From: DASXAI01 sp963728985
GTDB lineage: Bacteria; Actinomycetota; Acidimicrobiia; Acidimicrobiales; Ilumatobacteraceae
Reading direction: 5' to 3'
Assembly: GCA_963728985.1 (NCBI GenBank)
Contig: CAVSME010000003.1
Span: forward strand, 806,001-870,000
Length of the DNA: 64,000 nt
The stretch's first letter is position 1; each line of letters starts with the position of its first letter. The notes under the pieces are model-generated. The model was given only the letters and a program-made list of their open reading frames with translations, had not been told where the DNA came from and did not search any database. Below are positions 26,859 to 35,878 of the stretch, one piece after another. The position numbers and the translations under genes were made by a program.

Positions 26859-27271
26859 CGGAGATCGACACCAGGGTGGTGGAGCAGACGCTGCGCATCG
26901 CCGCCCGCCCCGAGACCGTGTGGCAGTACTGGACCGACCCGGACCTCATGGCCGACTGGTGGGGTACGGCCCAGCTCGACACCCAGCCCGGTGGCACGTG
27001 CCGAATCGAGATGGACGGCGGCCCGGTGATGCGGGGCGAGTTCCTCGAGCTCGTCCCCTACGAGCGCATCGTGTTCAGCTTCGGCTGGGAGCCGGGCGAG
27101 GGAGCGCCGCCCGTGGCGCCGGGCTCCACACGGGTCGAGGTCTCGCTGGTAGCCCACGAGGGCGACACGATCCTCACGTTGCGCCACACCCTCCCGGCGG
27201 CCCAGGCCGACCACCACCAGGCCGGCTGGGCGATCTACCTCCCGCTGCTGGCGGCCGCCGCCGACCGATGA
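26855..27271 (+). CDS. SRPBCC domain protein (AHSA1-like)
   Basis: A 138-residue START-like fold protein: VVEQTLRIAARPETVWQYWT, then MADWWGT, GGTCRIEM, VPYERIVFSFGWE and a C-terminal amphipathic helix. Members bind hydrophobic ligands; the exact role is unknown. Start at the GTG (26855) in a GTGA overlap with the ArsR gene, the common ArsR-SRPBCC operon arrangement. Confidence 0.9.
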   Translation: MTEIDTRVVEQTLRIAARPETVWQYWTDPDLMADWWGTAQLDTQPGGTCRIEMDGGPVMRGEFLELVPYERIVFSFGWEPGEGAPPVAPGSTRVEVSLVAHEGDTILTLRHTLPAAQADHHQAGWAIYLPLLAAAADR

Positions 27272-27302
27272 GTTCCGGGCCGGCGTGACGTCCAAATTGT
27301 CC

Positions 27303-27809
27303 ATGAGCGCGATCGAACCGGTGACGGAACTGGACGCCCGCTACGGCGATCCCGATGCGGCGGCGACGTCGTGGGCACGGGCGCGAAGCCAGCTGGAAGC
27401 GGCCGAGCTGTTCTGGGTCACGACCGTGCGGACCGACGGGCGGCCCCACATCACGCCCCTCATCGCCCTCTGGCACAACGGCGCCCTGTACTTCACCACC
27501 GGTCCCGCCGAGCAGAAGGCCAAGAACCTCGAGAGCAACCGGCACTGCAGCCTCACGACCGGGTGCAACACCCTGCACGAGGGTCTCGACCTCGTGGTGG
27601 AGGGCGACGCCGAGCGGGTCACCGACGACGCCCGCCTCCGGCAGCTGGCCGACGGGTGGGAGGCCAAGTACGGCGCCGAGTGGCACTTCGACGTCCGCGA
27701 CGGCGCGTTCCACCACCAAGGAGGCGAGGCGTTCGTGTTCGAGGTGGCGCCGACGGTGGCGTACGGCTTCGGGAAGGCGCCCTACAGCCACACCCGCTGG
27801 AGGTTCTGA
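27303..27809 (+). CDS. Pyridoxamine 5'-phosphate oxidase family protein
   Basis: A 168-residue split-barrel flavoprotein: AELFWVTTVRTDGRPHITPL, ALYFTTGPAEQKAKNLESNRHCSL and a C-terminal PYSHTRWRF. In actinobacteria this group often uses FMN or F420. The ATG at 27303 fits the usual N-terminus; a GTG at 27285 is in frame. Follows the ArsR/SRPBCC pair by 31 bases and could be cotranscribed. Confidence 0.87.
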   Translation: MSAIEPVTELDARYGDPDAAATSWARARSQLEAAELFWVTTVRTDGRPHITPLIALWHNGALYFTTGPAEQKAKNLESNRHCSLTTGCNTLHEGLDLVVEGDAERVTDDARLRQLADGWEAKYGAEWHFDVRDGAFHHQGGEAFVFEVAPTVAYGFGKAPYSHTRWRF

Positions 27810-27841
27810 GTCGAGCGGCTGCCACCGCTACGTTGACGCGC

Positions 27842-28996
27842 ATGGACGTCGTCGAGACCGCTCGGTCCCTGCAACCGCTGGTGCGAGCGCATGCCGACGA
27901 GAGCGAGCGAGCGCGCCGCCTCGCTCCGCCGGTGCTGGCCGGGCTGGCCGACGCCGGCCTGTTCCGCATGGCGGCGCCGGCCGTGTACGGCGGGCTCGAG
28001 GTCGACCCGTGCTCGATGGTCGCCGCGCTGGAGGCCGTGTCCGAGGCCGACGGTGCCACCGGCTGGACGCTCATGATCGGCGTGGAGACGGTGGGCATGG
28101 CGATGGCGGGACTGCCGCCGGCGGTCGCCGAGGAGATGCTGCGGGGCAAGCCCAACATCGTCTTCTCCGGCGCCATCAACCCCCTCGGTCGGGCCACACC
28201 CGTCGAGGGCGGCTACCTGGTCAGCGGACAGTGGCCGTACGCCAGCGGCTGTGAGGGCAGCGACTACTTCTGGGGCGGGTGCATCCTCGTCGACCACAAC
28301 GGCGTGCCGCTACGCACCGACGACGGCTACCGGCAGGCCCGCCAGGTGGTCGTGCCGCGATCGGACTACGGCGTGGAGCGCACGTGGCTGGCCGCCGGGC
28401 TGTGCGGGTCGGGCTCCCACGACGTCGTCCTCACCGACGTCTTCGTGCCTGACGACCACGTCACGGACATCTACACCTGGCTGTCGGTCGACACGCCGCT
28501 GTTCCGCCTCCCGGTGTTCAGCCGGCTCGCCTTCAACAAGGTCGGCGTGGCGACGGGCGTGGCCCGGGCCGCCCTGGACGCCTTCCGAACCCTGGCCATG
28601 GGGAAGACGCCGTTCCGGGAGAAGACGCTCCTGCGGGAGCGGCCCCAGGCCCAGATGGCGTTGGCCGAGGCCGAGGCCCGCCTCCGCTCGGCCCGGGCGT
28701 TCGTCTTCGACGCCGTCGGGCAGATGTGGGAGACCGCCCTTGCCGGCGACAGGGTCAGCGCCGAAGGGCAGGCGATGGTCCGCCTGGCGTGCTCGCACTG
28801 CTGCGCCGAGGCGGTGCGCGCGGTCGAGATCGTCTACGCCCAGGCGGGCATCACGGCCAGCTTCCCATCGTCACCGCTGGAGCGGGCCATCCGCGACGTG
28901 CGGGTCGTGCCGCAGCACGTGATGGTGGCGCCCGCCGCCATCCAGGCCGCGGGCCGCGTCCTCCTCGGCCTCGATCCGGAGAACGCCGTCTTCTGA
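27842..28996 (+). CDS. Acyl-CoA dehydrogenase-fold flavin-dependent monooxygenase
   Basis: A 384-residue protein with the HsaA/HpaB-type acyl-CoA dehydrogenase fold. It has a short N-terminal helical domain (LAPPVLAGLADAGLFRMAAP), a middle sheet (SGAINPLGRATPVEGGYLVSG, WPYASG) and a C-terminal four-helix bundle (FNKVGVATGVARAALDAFR; RDVRVVPQHVMVAP). It lacks the usual acyl-CoA dehydrogenase base region, and this subgroup often hydroxylates phenols or other small compounds with reduced flavin from a partner reductase. Overlaps the next gene as TGATG. Confidence 0.82.
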   Translation: MDVVETARSLQPLVRAHADESERARRLAPPVLAGLADAGLFRMAAPAVYGGLEVDPCSMVAALEAVSEADGATGWTLMIGVETVGMAMAGLPPAVAEEMLRGKPNIVFSGAINPLGRATPVEGGYLVSGQWPYASGCEGSDYFWGGCILVDHNGVPLRTDDGYRQARQVVVPRSDYGVERTWLAAGLCGSGSHDVVLTDVFVPDDHVTDIYTWLSVDTPLFRLPVFSRLAFNKVGVATGVARAALDAFRTLAMGKTPFREKTLLRERPQAQMALAEAEARLRSARAFVFDAVGQMWETALAGDRVSAEGQAMVRLACSHCCAEAVRAVEIVYAQAGITASFPSSPLERAIRDVRVVPQHVMVAPAAIQAAGRVLLGLDPENAVF

Positions 28997-29484
28997 TGGA
29001 ACTGGTGCCGTCGGTGTTCACCGGTCGCGGCCGGGCCGGCGACTTCGCCTGGATGATCGAGCAGCCCGAGTACGCCGACGCCCTCTTCATCTTCAACGAC
29101 AACGAAGGCGAGTTCCGGGCCCACCGCGGCCATGCCGCCGGCGCTGGCCGGTGTCACGCCGGCGGGGGCAACGCCGTGATCCGCCCGTACCAGTGCCAGG
29201 ACCCGCCGCGGGCGGCCGGGATCCCGACGGGCGACCACGGGGGCTACCCGGCGCTCACCGACGGCGCCCGCGCCGCCATCGACGACGCGTTGACCGCCAT
29301 CACGACGCTCCTGGCAACGGGTCGCTACCAGCGGGTCATCTACAGCGCCGCCGACGACAGCGGCGCCCTCGGCACGGGGATCTTCGACGTGGGCGACGAC
29401 GTGAAGCGCTACATCGTCAGCGGTCTGCGCGGGCTCGGTTCAGCGCGCCGATCGAAGGCCGCGACCCGCTCGCTGTCCTCATAG
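28996..29484 (+). CDS. Conserved protein of unknown function
   Basis: A 162-residue soluble protein. Notable stretches are PEYADALFIFNDNEGEF, GNAVIRPYQCQDPPRAAGIP and GTGIFDVGDDVKRYIV, resembling a widespread uncharacterised family seen in bacteria and phages. Starts inside the preceding stop (TGATG). Its last 25 codons run antisense to the convergent SnoaL-like gene, so the true end or that overlap is unusual. Confidence 0.7.
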   Translation: MELVPSVFTGRGRAGDFAWMIEQPEYADALFIFNDNEGEFRAHRGHAAGAGRCHAGGGNAVIRPYQCQDPPRAAGIPTGDHGGYPALTDGARAAIDDALTAITTLLATGRYQRVIYSAADDSGALGTGIFDVGDDVKRYIVSGLRGLGSARRSKAATRSLSS

Positions 29485-29879
29485 TCCTCCTGCTCGCGGA
29501 TCTTCCCCCAGGAGAGGGAGGCCATGAGCACGGCCCGGTTGTTGTAGGCATCGCCACCGTCGGTCGGGATCCAGTCCCTGACCCGCACCGCGACACGGGT
29601 GTTCCACGGGGGCCCGTTCACCAGGATGTCGTCCACCGCCATCTGGATGCCGTGGTCCACGTACCGGCGCAGGAACGACTCGATCTCGGCCCGCCCCCGG
29701 TGCGTCGGGAACGCCTCCCGGCCCGGCTCGGGCACACGGAACTGGCGCGACCACGAGTTGTCTCCCGGGAACGTGAGCGTGGCGTCGTCGGCGAACACGG
29801 CGAGGGTGGGTCCGTAGTCGCCGGCGTTCAGCGCTCGGATGCTGCGGCGGATCATCCAGCGAACCGTGGCCTTGTACAT
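29409..29879 (-). CDS. SnoaL-like / NTF2-fold protein
   Basis: A 156-residue NTF2-fold protein: WMIRRSIRALNAGDYGPTLA, FADDATLTFPG, RGRAEIESFLRRYVDHG and VRVRDWIPTDGGDAYNNRAV. Divergent from the TetR gene with an operator-like dyad in the 46-base gap, so likely controlled by it. Overlaps the 3' end of the plus-strand gene by 76 bases. Confidence 0.8.
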   Translation of the reverse strand: MYKATVRWMIRRSIRALNAGDYGPTLAVFADDATLTFPGDNSWSRQFRVPEPGREAFPTHRGRAEIESFLRRYVDHGIQMAVDDILVNGPPWNTRVAVRVRDWIPTDGGDAYNNRAVLMASLSWGKIREQEDYEDSERVAAFDRRAEPSPRRPLTM

Positions 29880-29893
29880 GGCCGGCCTCCTCC

Positions 29894-29909
29894 TAGATAG
29901 ATCGTTCTA
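29894..29909. promoter_or_regulatory. Probable TetR-family operator
   Basis: TAGATAGATCGTTCTA is a dyad of the form TAGAnnGATCnnTCTA between divergent genes. TetR proteins of this type usually bind such 16-20 bp sites overlapping both promoters. Confidence 0.6.
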
Positions 29910-29925
29910 ATAGTAGGCTGGGAAC

Positions 29926-30516
29926 GTGGCCGCTGACCAGACCGAGATCGTGCCCACCCACGAGCGGATCCTGGCCGCCAGCGAGGAGCTCTTCCGGCGC
30001 CAGGGCTACGCCGGGACGGGGGTGAAGGCGATCCTGGCCGCCAGTCACGCGCCCTACGGCTCGCTCTACCACTTCTTCCCCGGCGGCAAGGAGGAGCTCG
30101 GCGTGGCCGCGCTCCGGGCCGGCGGCGTGACCTACCGGGAGCTGGTGGAGGCGTTCTTCGTGCCCGGTGGCGACGTCGTGGCCGCCACCCGCGCCTTCTT
30201 CGAGGGCGCCGCCGAGCTGGTGGCGGCGACGGGCTACGCCGACGCCTGCCCGATCGCCACGGTCGCCCTCGAAGTGGCCAGCACCAGCGAGCCGATGCGG
30301 GAGGCGGCGGCGGAGGCCTTCGAGTCCTGGCTCGTGGTGCTGGCGGACCGGCTCGTGGGCGCCGGCATCGGCGCGGAGCGCGCTCGAGAGCTCGCCGTCG
30401 AGCTGTTCTGCGCCATCGAGGGCGCGTTCCTCCTCAGCCGTACCACCCGCAGCACCGAAGCCCTGGCCGTGGCCGGGCGGGCTGCCGTCGCGGCCGTCGC
30501 CGGCGCTTTGCGCTGA
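29926..30516 (+). CDS. TetR-family transcriptional regulator
   Basis: A 196-residue regulator starting at GTG. N-terminal helix-turn-helix: HERILAASEELFRRQGYAGT, then ASHAPYGSLYHFFPGGKEEL. The C-terminal ligand-binding part (YADACPIATVALEVASTSE) matches the LmrA/YxaF-like subgroup. It precedes an LLM oxidoreductase and a Baeyer-Villiger monooxygenase and is divergent from a SnoaL-like gene; it probably represses these in the absence of a ketone or similar ligand. Confidence 0.9.
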   Translation: MAADQTEIVPTHERILAASEELFRRQGYAGTGVKAILAASHAPYGSLYHFFPGGKEELGVAALRAGGVTYRELVEAFFVPGGDVVAATRAFFEGAAELVAATGYADACPIATVALEVASTSEPMREAAAEAFESWLVVLADRLVGAGIGAERARELAVELFCAIEGAFLLSRTTRSTEALAVAGRAAVAAVAGALR

Positions 30517-30544
30517 GGCACCGGCCCGGTCAGGCTGCGCCCTC

Positions 30545-31507
30545 ATGAGAATCGGCTTCTTCGCCCCCCACGTCGGACCCGGCAGCTCGCGTGATGCCAT
30601 CGCCCGCGCCTGCGACATCGCCGACGAGCTGGGCGCCGACACGCTCTGGTCGGTCGACCACCTCGCCTTCCCGTACGGCTTCCGCGCCGTGTACCCCTAC
30701 GCCACCCACGAGTTCGGCGAGAGCCCGGACAAGCCCCTCGAGTGGTGGGACTGCCTCAGCGTCCTCACGTTCCTCGCCGCCCGTACCGAGCGGGTGAAGA
30801 TCGGCACCGGCGTGCTCGTGCTGCCGTACCGCCACCCCGTCGCCACAGCCAAGGCGATCGCCACCATCGACGTGCTGTCCGGCGGCCGCGTGCTCTTCGG
30901 CATCGGCGTGGGCTGGCTGCACGACGAGTTCGCGGCGTTGGAGCTGAAGCCGTTCGCCGACCGCGGCGCCGTGACCGACGAGCAACTGCAGATCTTCAAG
31001 GCGCTCTGGACCGAGGATCGCCCCAGCTTCGACGGCCGCTTCTACCGCTTCCCCGAGATCAGCGTGACGCCGCTCCCGGCGCAGCGCCCGCACCCGCCCA
31101 TCCTCGTGGGCGGCAACAGCCGCCCGGCCTTGCGGCGCACGGTCGAGTACGGCGACGGCTGGCACGCGCTCATGCTCCTGCCGGCGGAGATGGCCGAGCA
31201 CAAGGCCCGTCTCCAGGAGATGGCCACCGCTGCCGGCCGCACCGACGACATCCCTGTCTCCCTGCTGGTCGCCACCCACCTCACCAAGGACGCGTCAACG
31301 TACGGTGGCCTCGACGACGCCCACCGGCGCCAGTCCATGACGGGCACGGTCGAGCAGCTCGTCGACCAGCTGGTGGCGTACCGCGACGCCGGTGTGGAGG
31401 AGATCCACACCCTGGTGAGCACCGACGAGGCGCTCGGCTCACGATCGAGCGTCGACGGCATGGAGCTGTTCCTGCGGGAGGTGTGGCCGGCGTTCCTGGC
31501 CCGGTGA
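30545..31507 (+). CDS. LLM-class F420-type oxidoreductase
   Basis: A 320-residue luciferase-like TIM-barrel flavoprotein: MRIGFFAPHVGPGSS, SVDHLAFP, ERVKIGTGVLVLPYRHPV, GGRVLFGIGVGWLHDEF and PPILVGGNS. The subgroup usually uses coenzyme F420 in actinobacteria and oxidises alcohols or reduces enones; the substrate is unknown. It lies 28 bases after the TetR gene and 24 before the monooxygenase, so the three form an operon. Confidence 0.9.
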   Translation: MRIGFFAPHVGPGSSRDAIARACDIADELGADTLWSVDHLAFPYGFRAVYPYATHEFGESPDKPLEWWDCLSVLTFLAARTERVKIGTGVLVLPYRHPVATAKAIATIDVLSGGRVLFGIGVGWLHDEFAALELKPFADRGAVTDEQLQIFKALWTEDRPSFDGRFYRFPEISVTPLPAQRPHPPILVGGNSRPALRRTVEYGDGWHALMLLPAEMAEHKARLQEMATAAGRTDDIPVSLLVATHLTKDASTYGGLDDAHRRQSMTGTVEQLVDQLVAYRDAGVEEIHTLVSTDEALGSRSSVDGMELFLREVWPAFLAR

Positions 31508-31531
31508 GAGGGCGCTCCTACACTGCTGCGC

Positions 31532-33457
31532 ATGGCACTCGCGAGGCCCGTCGAACCGATCACTGCCGATGACGACACCATCCGGGATGCGCTCCAATGC
31601 GCCGACCTGCCGGCCCTGTTGCCGGCGCTGGCGCTGGTGACGGGGGACTTCTCGCTGCTGCGCGACGACCTGCGCATCGACCCGACGCTCATGATGGAAG
31701 AGCAGGGCGGCCTCACCGAGGACCAGCAGGCCGCCATCCGCCGACTCGCGTTGGACACGCTCGTGCGCTTCCGCGAGGGCGGCAGCGTGACCGCGGCGCG
31801 GCCCACCATCGACGATCTCGATCGCATCCTCACGTTCCTCGCCGGCGGTCTGCCCAGCACCGACTACCTCCCGATGATGGAGGAGGAGGTGGCGCTCACG
31901 GGTGACGTGCGCGCCGCCCACTGGCGCAAGGAGGACATCGCTGCCGATCGGCCGTTCCTGGTGGCCATCGTGGGCGCCGGCATGTCGGGCATCGTCGCCG
32001 CCTACCGCCTCGAGCAGGCGGGCGTGCCGTACGTCGTGATCGACAAGAACCCGGACGTCGGCGGCACCTGGCTGGAGAACACCTATCCCGGCTGCCGGGT
32101 CGACATCCCGAACCACTACTACAGCTACTCGTTCGCCCAGCGCGACGACTGGCCGTTCTTCTACTCCCCGCGCGCGGAGCTGCACCGCTACTTCGGCCAG
32201 TGCGTCGACGAGTTCGGCATCCGGGCCAACATCCGGTTCGGCACCGAGGTCTCCTCGATCGTGTGGGACGAGGACACGGCGACGTGGACGCTCGAGCTCG
32301 TCGGACCCGACGGCACGGAACAGGCGCTCACGGTGAACGCCGTCGTCAGCGCCGTGGGTCAGCTCAACCGGCCGCAGCTCCCGAGCATCGAGGGCCGGGA
32401 CAACTTCGCCGGACCGTCGTTCCACTCCGCCGAGTGGGACCACAGCGTCGACCTCACCGGCAAGCGCGTGGGCGTCATCGGCACCGGCTGCAGCGCCGCC
32501 CAGTTCTCTCCGATCATCGCCGAGCAGGTCGCCCAGCTGGAGATCTTCCAGCGCACGCCCAACTGGTTCTTCCCGGTGCCGCAGTACCACGACACGGTGC
32601 CCGACGGCTTCCAGTGGCTGCTCCGCCACGTCCCCTACTACCGCCAGCTCTACCGCTTCTGGCTGTTCTGGCGGGGGGCCGAGACGTTGCGGCCGATGGC
32701 CGAGGTGGATCCGGCGTGGCCGAACCAGGGTCGTTCGGTCAGCGAGCTCAACGACACGCTGCGGGTCATGCTGACCGAGGCCATCGAGGCCCAGTACCCC
32801 GACCATCCGGAGCTGCTGGCCAAGGTCTTGCCGCAGTACCCGCCGGCGGCCAAGCGCATCATCATCGACAACGGCGTGTGGGCGCAGACCGTCCAGCGCG
32901 ACAACGTGGAGCTGACCACCACCAACATCGAGCGCATCGTGCCCGAGGGCGTCGTCACGGTGGACGGCCAGTTGCACGAGTTCGACGTGCTCATCTACGG
33001 CACCGGCTTCCAGCCTTCGAAGTTCCTCATCCCGATGAAGGTCGTCGGCCGCGGCGGCGTCGACCTGCACGGCCGCTGGGACGGCGACGCCCGCGCCTAC
33101 CTCGGCGTCACCGTGCCCGAGTTCCCCAACTTCTTCATGCTCTACGGACCGAACACCAACATCGTGGTGAACGGCAGCATCATCTGGTTCACCGAGTGCG
33201 AGGTGCACTACGTGATGGACGCCATCAAGACCGTCCTCACCACCGGGGCCCGGGCCCTCGTGTGCAAGGCCGACGTGCACGACGCCTACAACGTGGCCGT
33301 CGACGCCGAGAACCTGCGGATGGTGTGGGGCGTGGCCAACGTGAACAGCTGGTACAAGAACGCCAAGGGCCGCGTCGCCCAGAACTGGCCGTACCCGCTC
33401 ATCGAGTACTGGAAGCGCACCCACGCCGTCGACCCCGCCGACTACGACGTCCTCTGA
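31532..33457 (+). CDS. Baeyer-Villiger-type flavin monooxygenase
   Basis: A 641-residue class B monooxygenase: a 140-residue N-terminal extension, the FAD motif GAGMSG (148-153), the Baeyer-Villiger fingerprint FAGPSFHSAEWD (292-303) and the NADPH motif GTGCSA (317-322). The extension is like that of the larger cyclic-ketone or steroid-type enzymes. It would insert oxygen beside a keto group to give an ester or lactone. Grouped with TetR and LLM genes, and the two hydrolases at 34-36 kb could open such products. Confidence 0.93.
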   Translation: MALARPVEPITADDDTIRDALQCADLPALLPALALVTGDFSLLRDDLRIDPTLMMEEQGGLTEDQQAAIRRLALDTLVRFREGGSVTAARPTIDDLDRILTFLAGGLPSTDYLPMMEEEVALTGDVRAAHWRKEDIAADRPFLVAIVGAGMSGIVAAYRLEQAGVPYVVIDKNPDVGGTWLENTYPGCRVDIPNHYYSYSFAQRDDWPFFYSPRAELHRYFGQCVDEFGIRANIRFGTEVSSIVWDEDTATWTLELVGPDGTEQALTVNAVVSAVGQLNRPQLPSIEGRDNFAGPSFHSAEWDHSVDLTGKRVGVIGTGCSAAQFSPIIAEQVAQLEIFQRTPNWFFPVPQYHDTVPDGFQWLLRHVPYYRQLYRFWLFWRGAETLRPMAEVDPAWPNQGRSVSELNDTLRVMLTEAIEAQYPDHPELLAKVLPQYPPAAKRIIIDNGVWAQTVQRDNVELTTTNIERIVPEGVVTVDGQLHEFDVLIYGTGFQPSKFLIPMKVVGRGGVDLHGRWDGDARAYLGVTVPEFPNFFMLYGPNTNIVVNGSIIWFTECEVHYVMDAIKTVLTTGARALVCKADVHDAYNVAVDAENLRMVWGVANVNSWYKNAKGRVAQNWPYPLIEYWKRTHAVDPADYDVL

Positions 33458-33461
33458 CCGT

Positions 33462-33507
33462 ACTGACGCGATTTATCAACCGTGAGCGCGCACAACGCGC
33501 ATCAGTT
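33462..33507. repeat. Dispersed hairpin repeat, copy 1 (see 60194)
   Basis: A 28-base run from ACTGACGCGATTTATC is identical to 60194-60221 and is followed by a hairpin, GCGCG/CGCGC inside TCAAC/GTTGA. It lies between convergent genes and may act as a two-way terminator. Confidence 0.75.
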
Positions 33508-34113
33508 GAGGCTGCACTCGCCGCAGCGGCCGTAGCCAGGCGCCCGGTCGATGAGGCAGCAGGTCGTGCGCCGGTAGGTGCTCGGGGCCAGCTCGGCAAG
33601 GCCGGGGAGCGGGAGCGCGTCAAGCGCGGCGTCGCGGTCGGCGCCGAGCTGCTGGGCCAGCGTGACGAGCGAGGCGGCGGCGTTGCCCCACAGGAGGCGC
33701 TCGCCGATGCGGACGTGGCGGCGCACGCACGCCACCCATGGGACGAACGCGTCGGCCACGAGGTGCCCGACGGCGTCGGGCCACGGCCGCTCTGGGCCCG
33801 TCTCCAGCGGGACGAGGCCGAGGCGGACGCCTTGCTCGGTCGCCCGCCAGCGCACGACGGCGAGCGGCGCCGCGATGGCCACGCCCAGCTCCTCGTTGGC
33901 CACGAGCACGGCCGCCGCCAGCCGGCTGGTGACGCCCTGGAACGCCACCGACGCCGCCACCACCGCATCGTCGGTGCCCAGTTGCGAACCGACATAGGCG
34001 ATGAGCGCGCCCGGGGGATCGAGTGGCGCGCCCAGCGCTCGCGCCTCCTCGGGCCCGTCCAGCGCGCCGTACGGCGACCGCTCGGCCAGGGCGGCCAGCA
34101 GCGCGGCGCTCAG
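33502..34113 (-). CDS. (2Fe-2S) ferric iron reductase FhuF-like protein
   Basis: About 203 residues, ending TTCCLIDRAPGYGRCGECSLN. The terminal Cys-Cys-x10-Cys-x2-Cys (about 185, 186, 197, 200) is the unusual 2Fe-2S signature of FhuF siderophore-iron reductases. The body (VVRWRATEQGVRLGL, WGNAAASL) also fits. It would release iron from ferric siderophores in the cytoplasm. The start is uncertain: no ATG or GTG is well placed, and a CTG at 34113 would overlap the hydrolase stop (CTGA). Confidence 0.78.
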   Translation of the reverse strand: MSAALLAALAERSPYGALDGPEEARALGAPLDPPGALIAYVGSQLGTDDAVVAASVAFQGVTSRLAAAVLVANEELGVAIAAPLAVVRWRATEQGVRLGLVPLETGPERPWPDAVGHLVADAFVPWVACVRRHVRIGERLLWGNAAASLVTLAQQLGADRDAALDALPLPGLAELAPSTYRRTTCCLIDRAPGYGRCGECSLN

Positions 34114-35021
34114 GGCACGAAGTCGTCGAGCAGGCGGGCCAGCGTGAGCGGATCGTCGCCCTGGACGCTGTGCCCGGCCTCCTCGACGTGTTCGATGCGA
34201 GCCGACGGCACCCGCTCCAACAGGGCGGTCTCGTCCTTGTCGTCCACCACTGACTGGGGGCGCATGCCCCGTACCAGCATGACCGGGACGGTGATGGCGC
34301 CGAGGATGTCCCACAGCCGGCCGTAGTCGGGCCGCTCGGCGGCGGTGCCCTCCGGCAGGCGGAACCGCCGGTAGCGCCACTCCCAGCTGCCGTCGTCGAG
34401 CTGGACGGCGTTGTGGAGGATGCCGCGGCGCAGCGACGACTCCGTGCGGGTCGGGTTGTGCTGGATGGTGCGGGCCAGCAGCTCCTCGAAGCTCGGGAAG
34501 CTGGCCGGACCGTTCACGAAGTCGGTGATGGCCTTCGCCTTCTCGGCCGTCACACCGGGGGTGACGTCGACGAGGACGAGGCGGCGCACCAGCTCGGGGG
34601 CCACCCCGACGAGGCCGATGGACGTGATGCCACCCATCGACATGCCCACCACCGCCCGGGCGTTGGGGGCGAGCGACCGGATGGCGGCGGCGACGTCCTC
34701 GGCGTTGCCCTCGAGGGCGAGCTGCCCGGCGGGGCCGTCGCGCGGGCCGTCGGAATGGCCGTGACCGGGCAGGTCGATCGCGACCAGTGGCCGGCCGAGG
34801 GCCATCGCCACCGTGTCCCAGGTGTGGGCGTTCTGGGCGCCGCCGTGGAGCAGCACCAGCTCGGGCTCGGCGGTCCCCCACACGAGCGCGCTGAGCGAGC
34901 GCCCGGGTTCCACCTCGACCTGCTGGCGCCGCACGGTCGGCGGCCCGTCGTAGGGCAGGCCGAACTCCTCGGCGTTCTCGTGGAACAGCCCGAACTCGTC
35001 GTACTCGATGCGCTCGACCAC
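34110..35021 (-). CDS. Alpha/beta hydrolase
   Basis: A 303-residue alpha/beta-hydrolase: oxyanion region LLHGGAQNAHTWD, DLPGHGHSDG, nucleophile elbow VVGMSMGG (Ser), and the likely catalytic His in VEEAGHSVQGDDP. Substrate unknown; ester or lactone hydrolysis is likely. GTG start at 35021; divergent from the enol-lactonase gene (55 bases apart) and overlapping the FhuF-like gene. Confidence 0.88.
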   Translation of the reverse strand: MVERIEYDEFGLFHENAEEFGLPYDGPPTVRRQQVEVEPGRSLSALVWGTAEPELVLLHGGAQNAHTWDTVAMALGRPLVAIDLPGHGHSDGPRDGPAGQLALEGNAEDVAAAIRSLAPNARAVVGMSMGGITSIGLVGVAPELVRRLVLVDVTPGVTAEKAKAITDFVNGPASFPSFEELLARTIQHNPTRTESSLRRGILHNAVQLDDGSWEWRYRRFRLPEGTAAERPDYGRLWDILGAITVPVMLVRGMRPQSVVDDKDETALLERVPSARIEHVEEAGHSVQGDDPLTLARLLDDFVP

Positions 35022-35076
35022 GGGCGGACTGTACGGGAGCCGGCACGAGACGTCGATCCGGCGACCTACGCTCCGC

Positions 35077-35838
35077 GTGTTGATCCCTCCGTATTCCGTC
35101 GACGGGCCCGATGACGCCCCGGTCGTGGTGCTGGCCAACTCGCTCGGCACCTCCAGCGGGATGTGGGCGGCGCAGGTCGGACCGCTCGCCGAGCGCCACC
35201 GGGTCGTGCGCTACGAGCACCGGGGCCACGGCGGATCGCTCGCTGCGGGCGGGCCGTGCTCGATCGCCGACTTCGGCCGTGACGTCATCGACCTGCTCGA
35301 CGTCCTCGAGGTCGAGCGGGCCGCCGTGTGCGGCGTGTCGCTCGGAGGCATGGTGGCGATGTGGTTGGGCGCCAGGCACCCCGAGCGGGTGGACCGGTTG
35401 GTGCTGGCATGCACGGCGGCGTACCTGCCGCCGGCCGAGGGATGGTATGAGCGGGCAGCCACCGTGCGCACCGACGGCACCAGCGTGCTGCTACCGGCCC
35501 TCCTCGGCCGCTGGTTCACGCCCGGCTTCCTGGAGCGCCAGCCCGCCGTCGCCGAGGAGGTGGCGGCCATGCTCGCGGCGTGCGATCCCGAGGGCTATGC
35601 CGGCTGCTGCGAGGCCATCGCCACGATGGACCAGCGCGGTCTGCTCGCCGCCATCGAAGCGCCCACGTTGGTCGTTGCGGGCAGCGCTGACCCGGTGACG
35701 CCACCGGCGATGGCCTTCGCCCTCCACGAAGCCATCCCCGGGTCGGCGTTGACCGTGCTGGCGGCGGCCGCCCACCTGGCCAACATCGAGCAACCAGCGC
35801 GCTTCAACGCCGCGCTGCTCGATCACTTAGTGCCCTGA
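35077..35838 (+). CDS. pcaD: 3-oxoadipate enol-lactonase (beta-ketoadipate pathway)
   Basis: A 253-residue alpha/beta-hydrolase: VVLANSLGTSSGMWAAQV, YEHRGHGGS, nucleophile elbow CGVSLGGMVAMWLG, acid in VVAGSADPVTP and His in AAAHLANIEQP. The NSLGT and GVSLGG blocks are typical of PcaD. It hydrolyses beta-ketoadipate enol-lactone to beta-ketoadipate. The assignment is strengthened by the hydroxybenzoate hydroxylase, protocatechuate dioxygenase and cycloisomerase genes downstream. Start at GTG 35077, with GTG/TTG nearby as alternatives. Confidence 0.85.
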   Translation: MLIPPYSVDGPDDAPVVVLANSLGTSSGMWAAQVGPLAERHRVVRYEHRGHGGSLAAGGPCSIADFGRDVIDLLDVLEVERAAVCGVSLGGMVAMWLGARHPERVDRLVLACTAAYLPPAEGWYERAATVRTDGTSVLLPALLGRWFTPGFLERQPAVAEEVAAMLAACDPEGYAGCCEAIATMDQRGLLAAIEAPTLVVAGSADPVTPPAMAFALHEAIPGSALTVLAAAAHLANIEQPARFNAALLDHLVP

Positions 35839-35878
35839 CCAGCACCTGAGGCCCGGTCAGGGCACTAGAGGTGTGATC
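35821..35878. terminator. Bidirectional hairpin between convergent genes
   Basis: TAGTGCCCTGACC (35828-35840) pairs exactly with 35855-35867, and GATCAC (35821-35826) pairs with 35873-35878. The structure overlaps both stop codons of the converging hydrolase and MetE-like genes. Confidence 0.75.

Noticed and set aside
31439..33424. Long minus-strand open frame opposite the Baeyer-Villiger monooxygenase
   Set aside because: It mirrors a well-supported gene and its composition is His/Val/Gly/Arg-rich as expected of antisense frames in GC-rich DNA.
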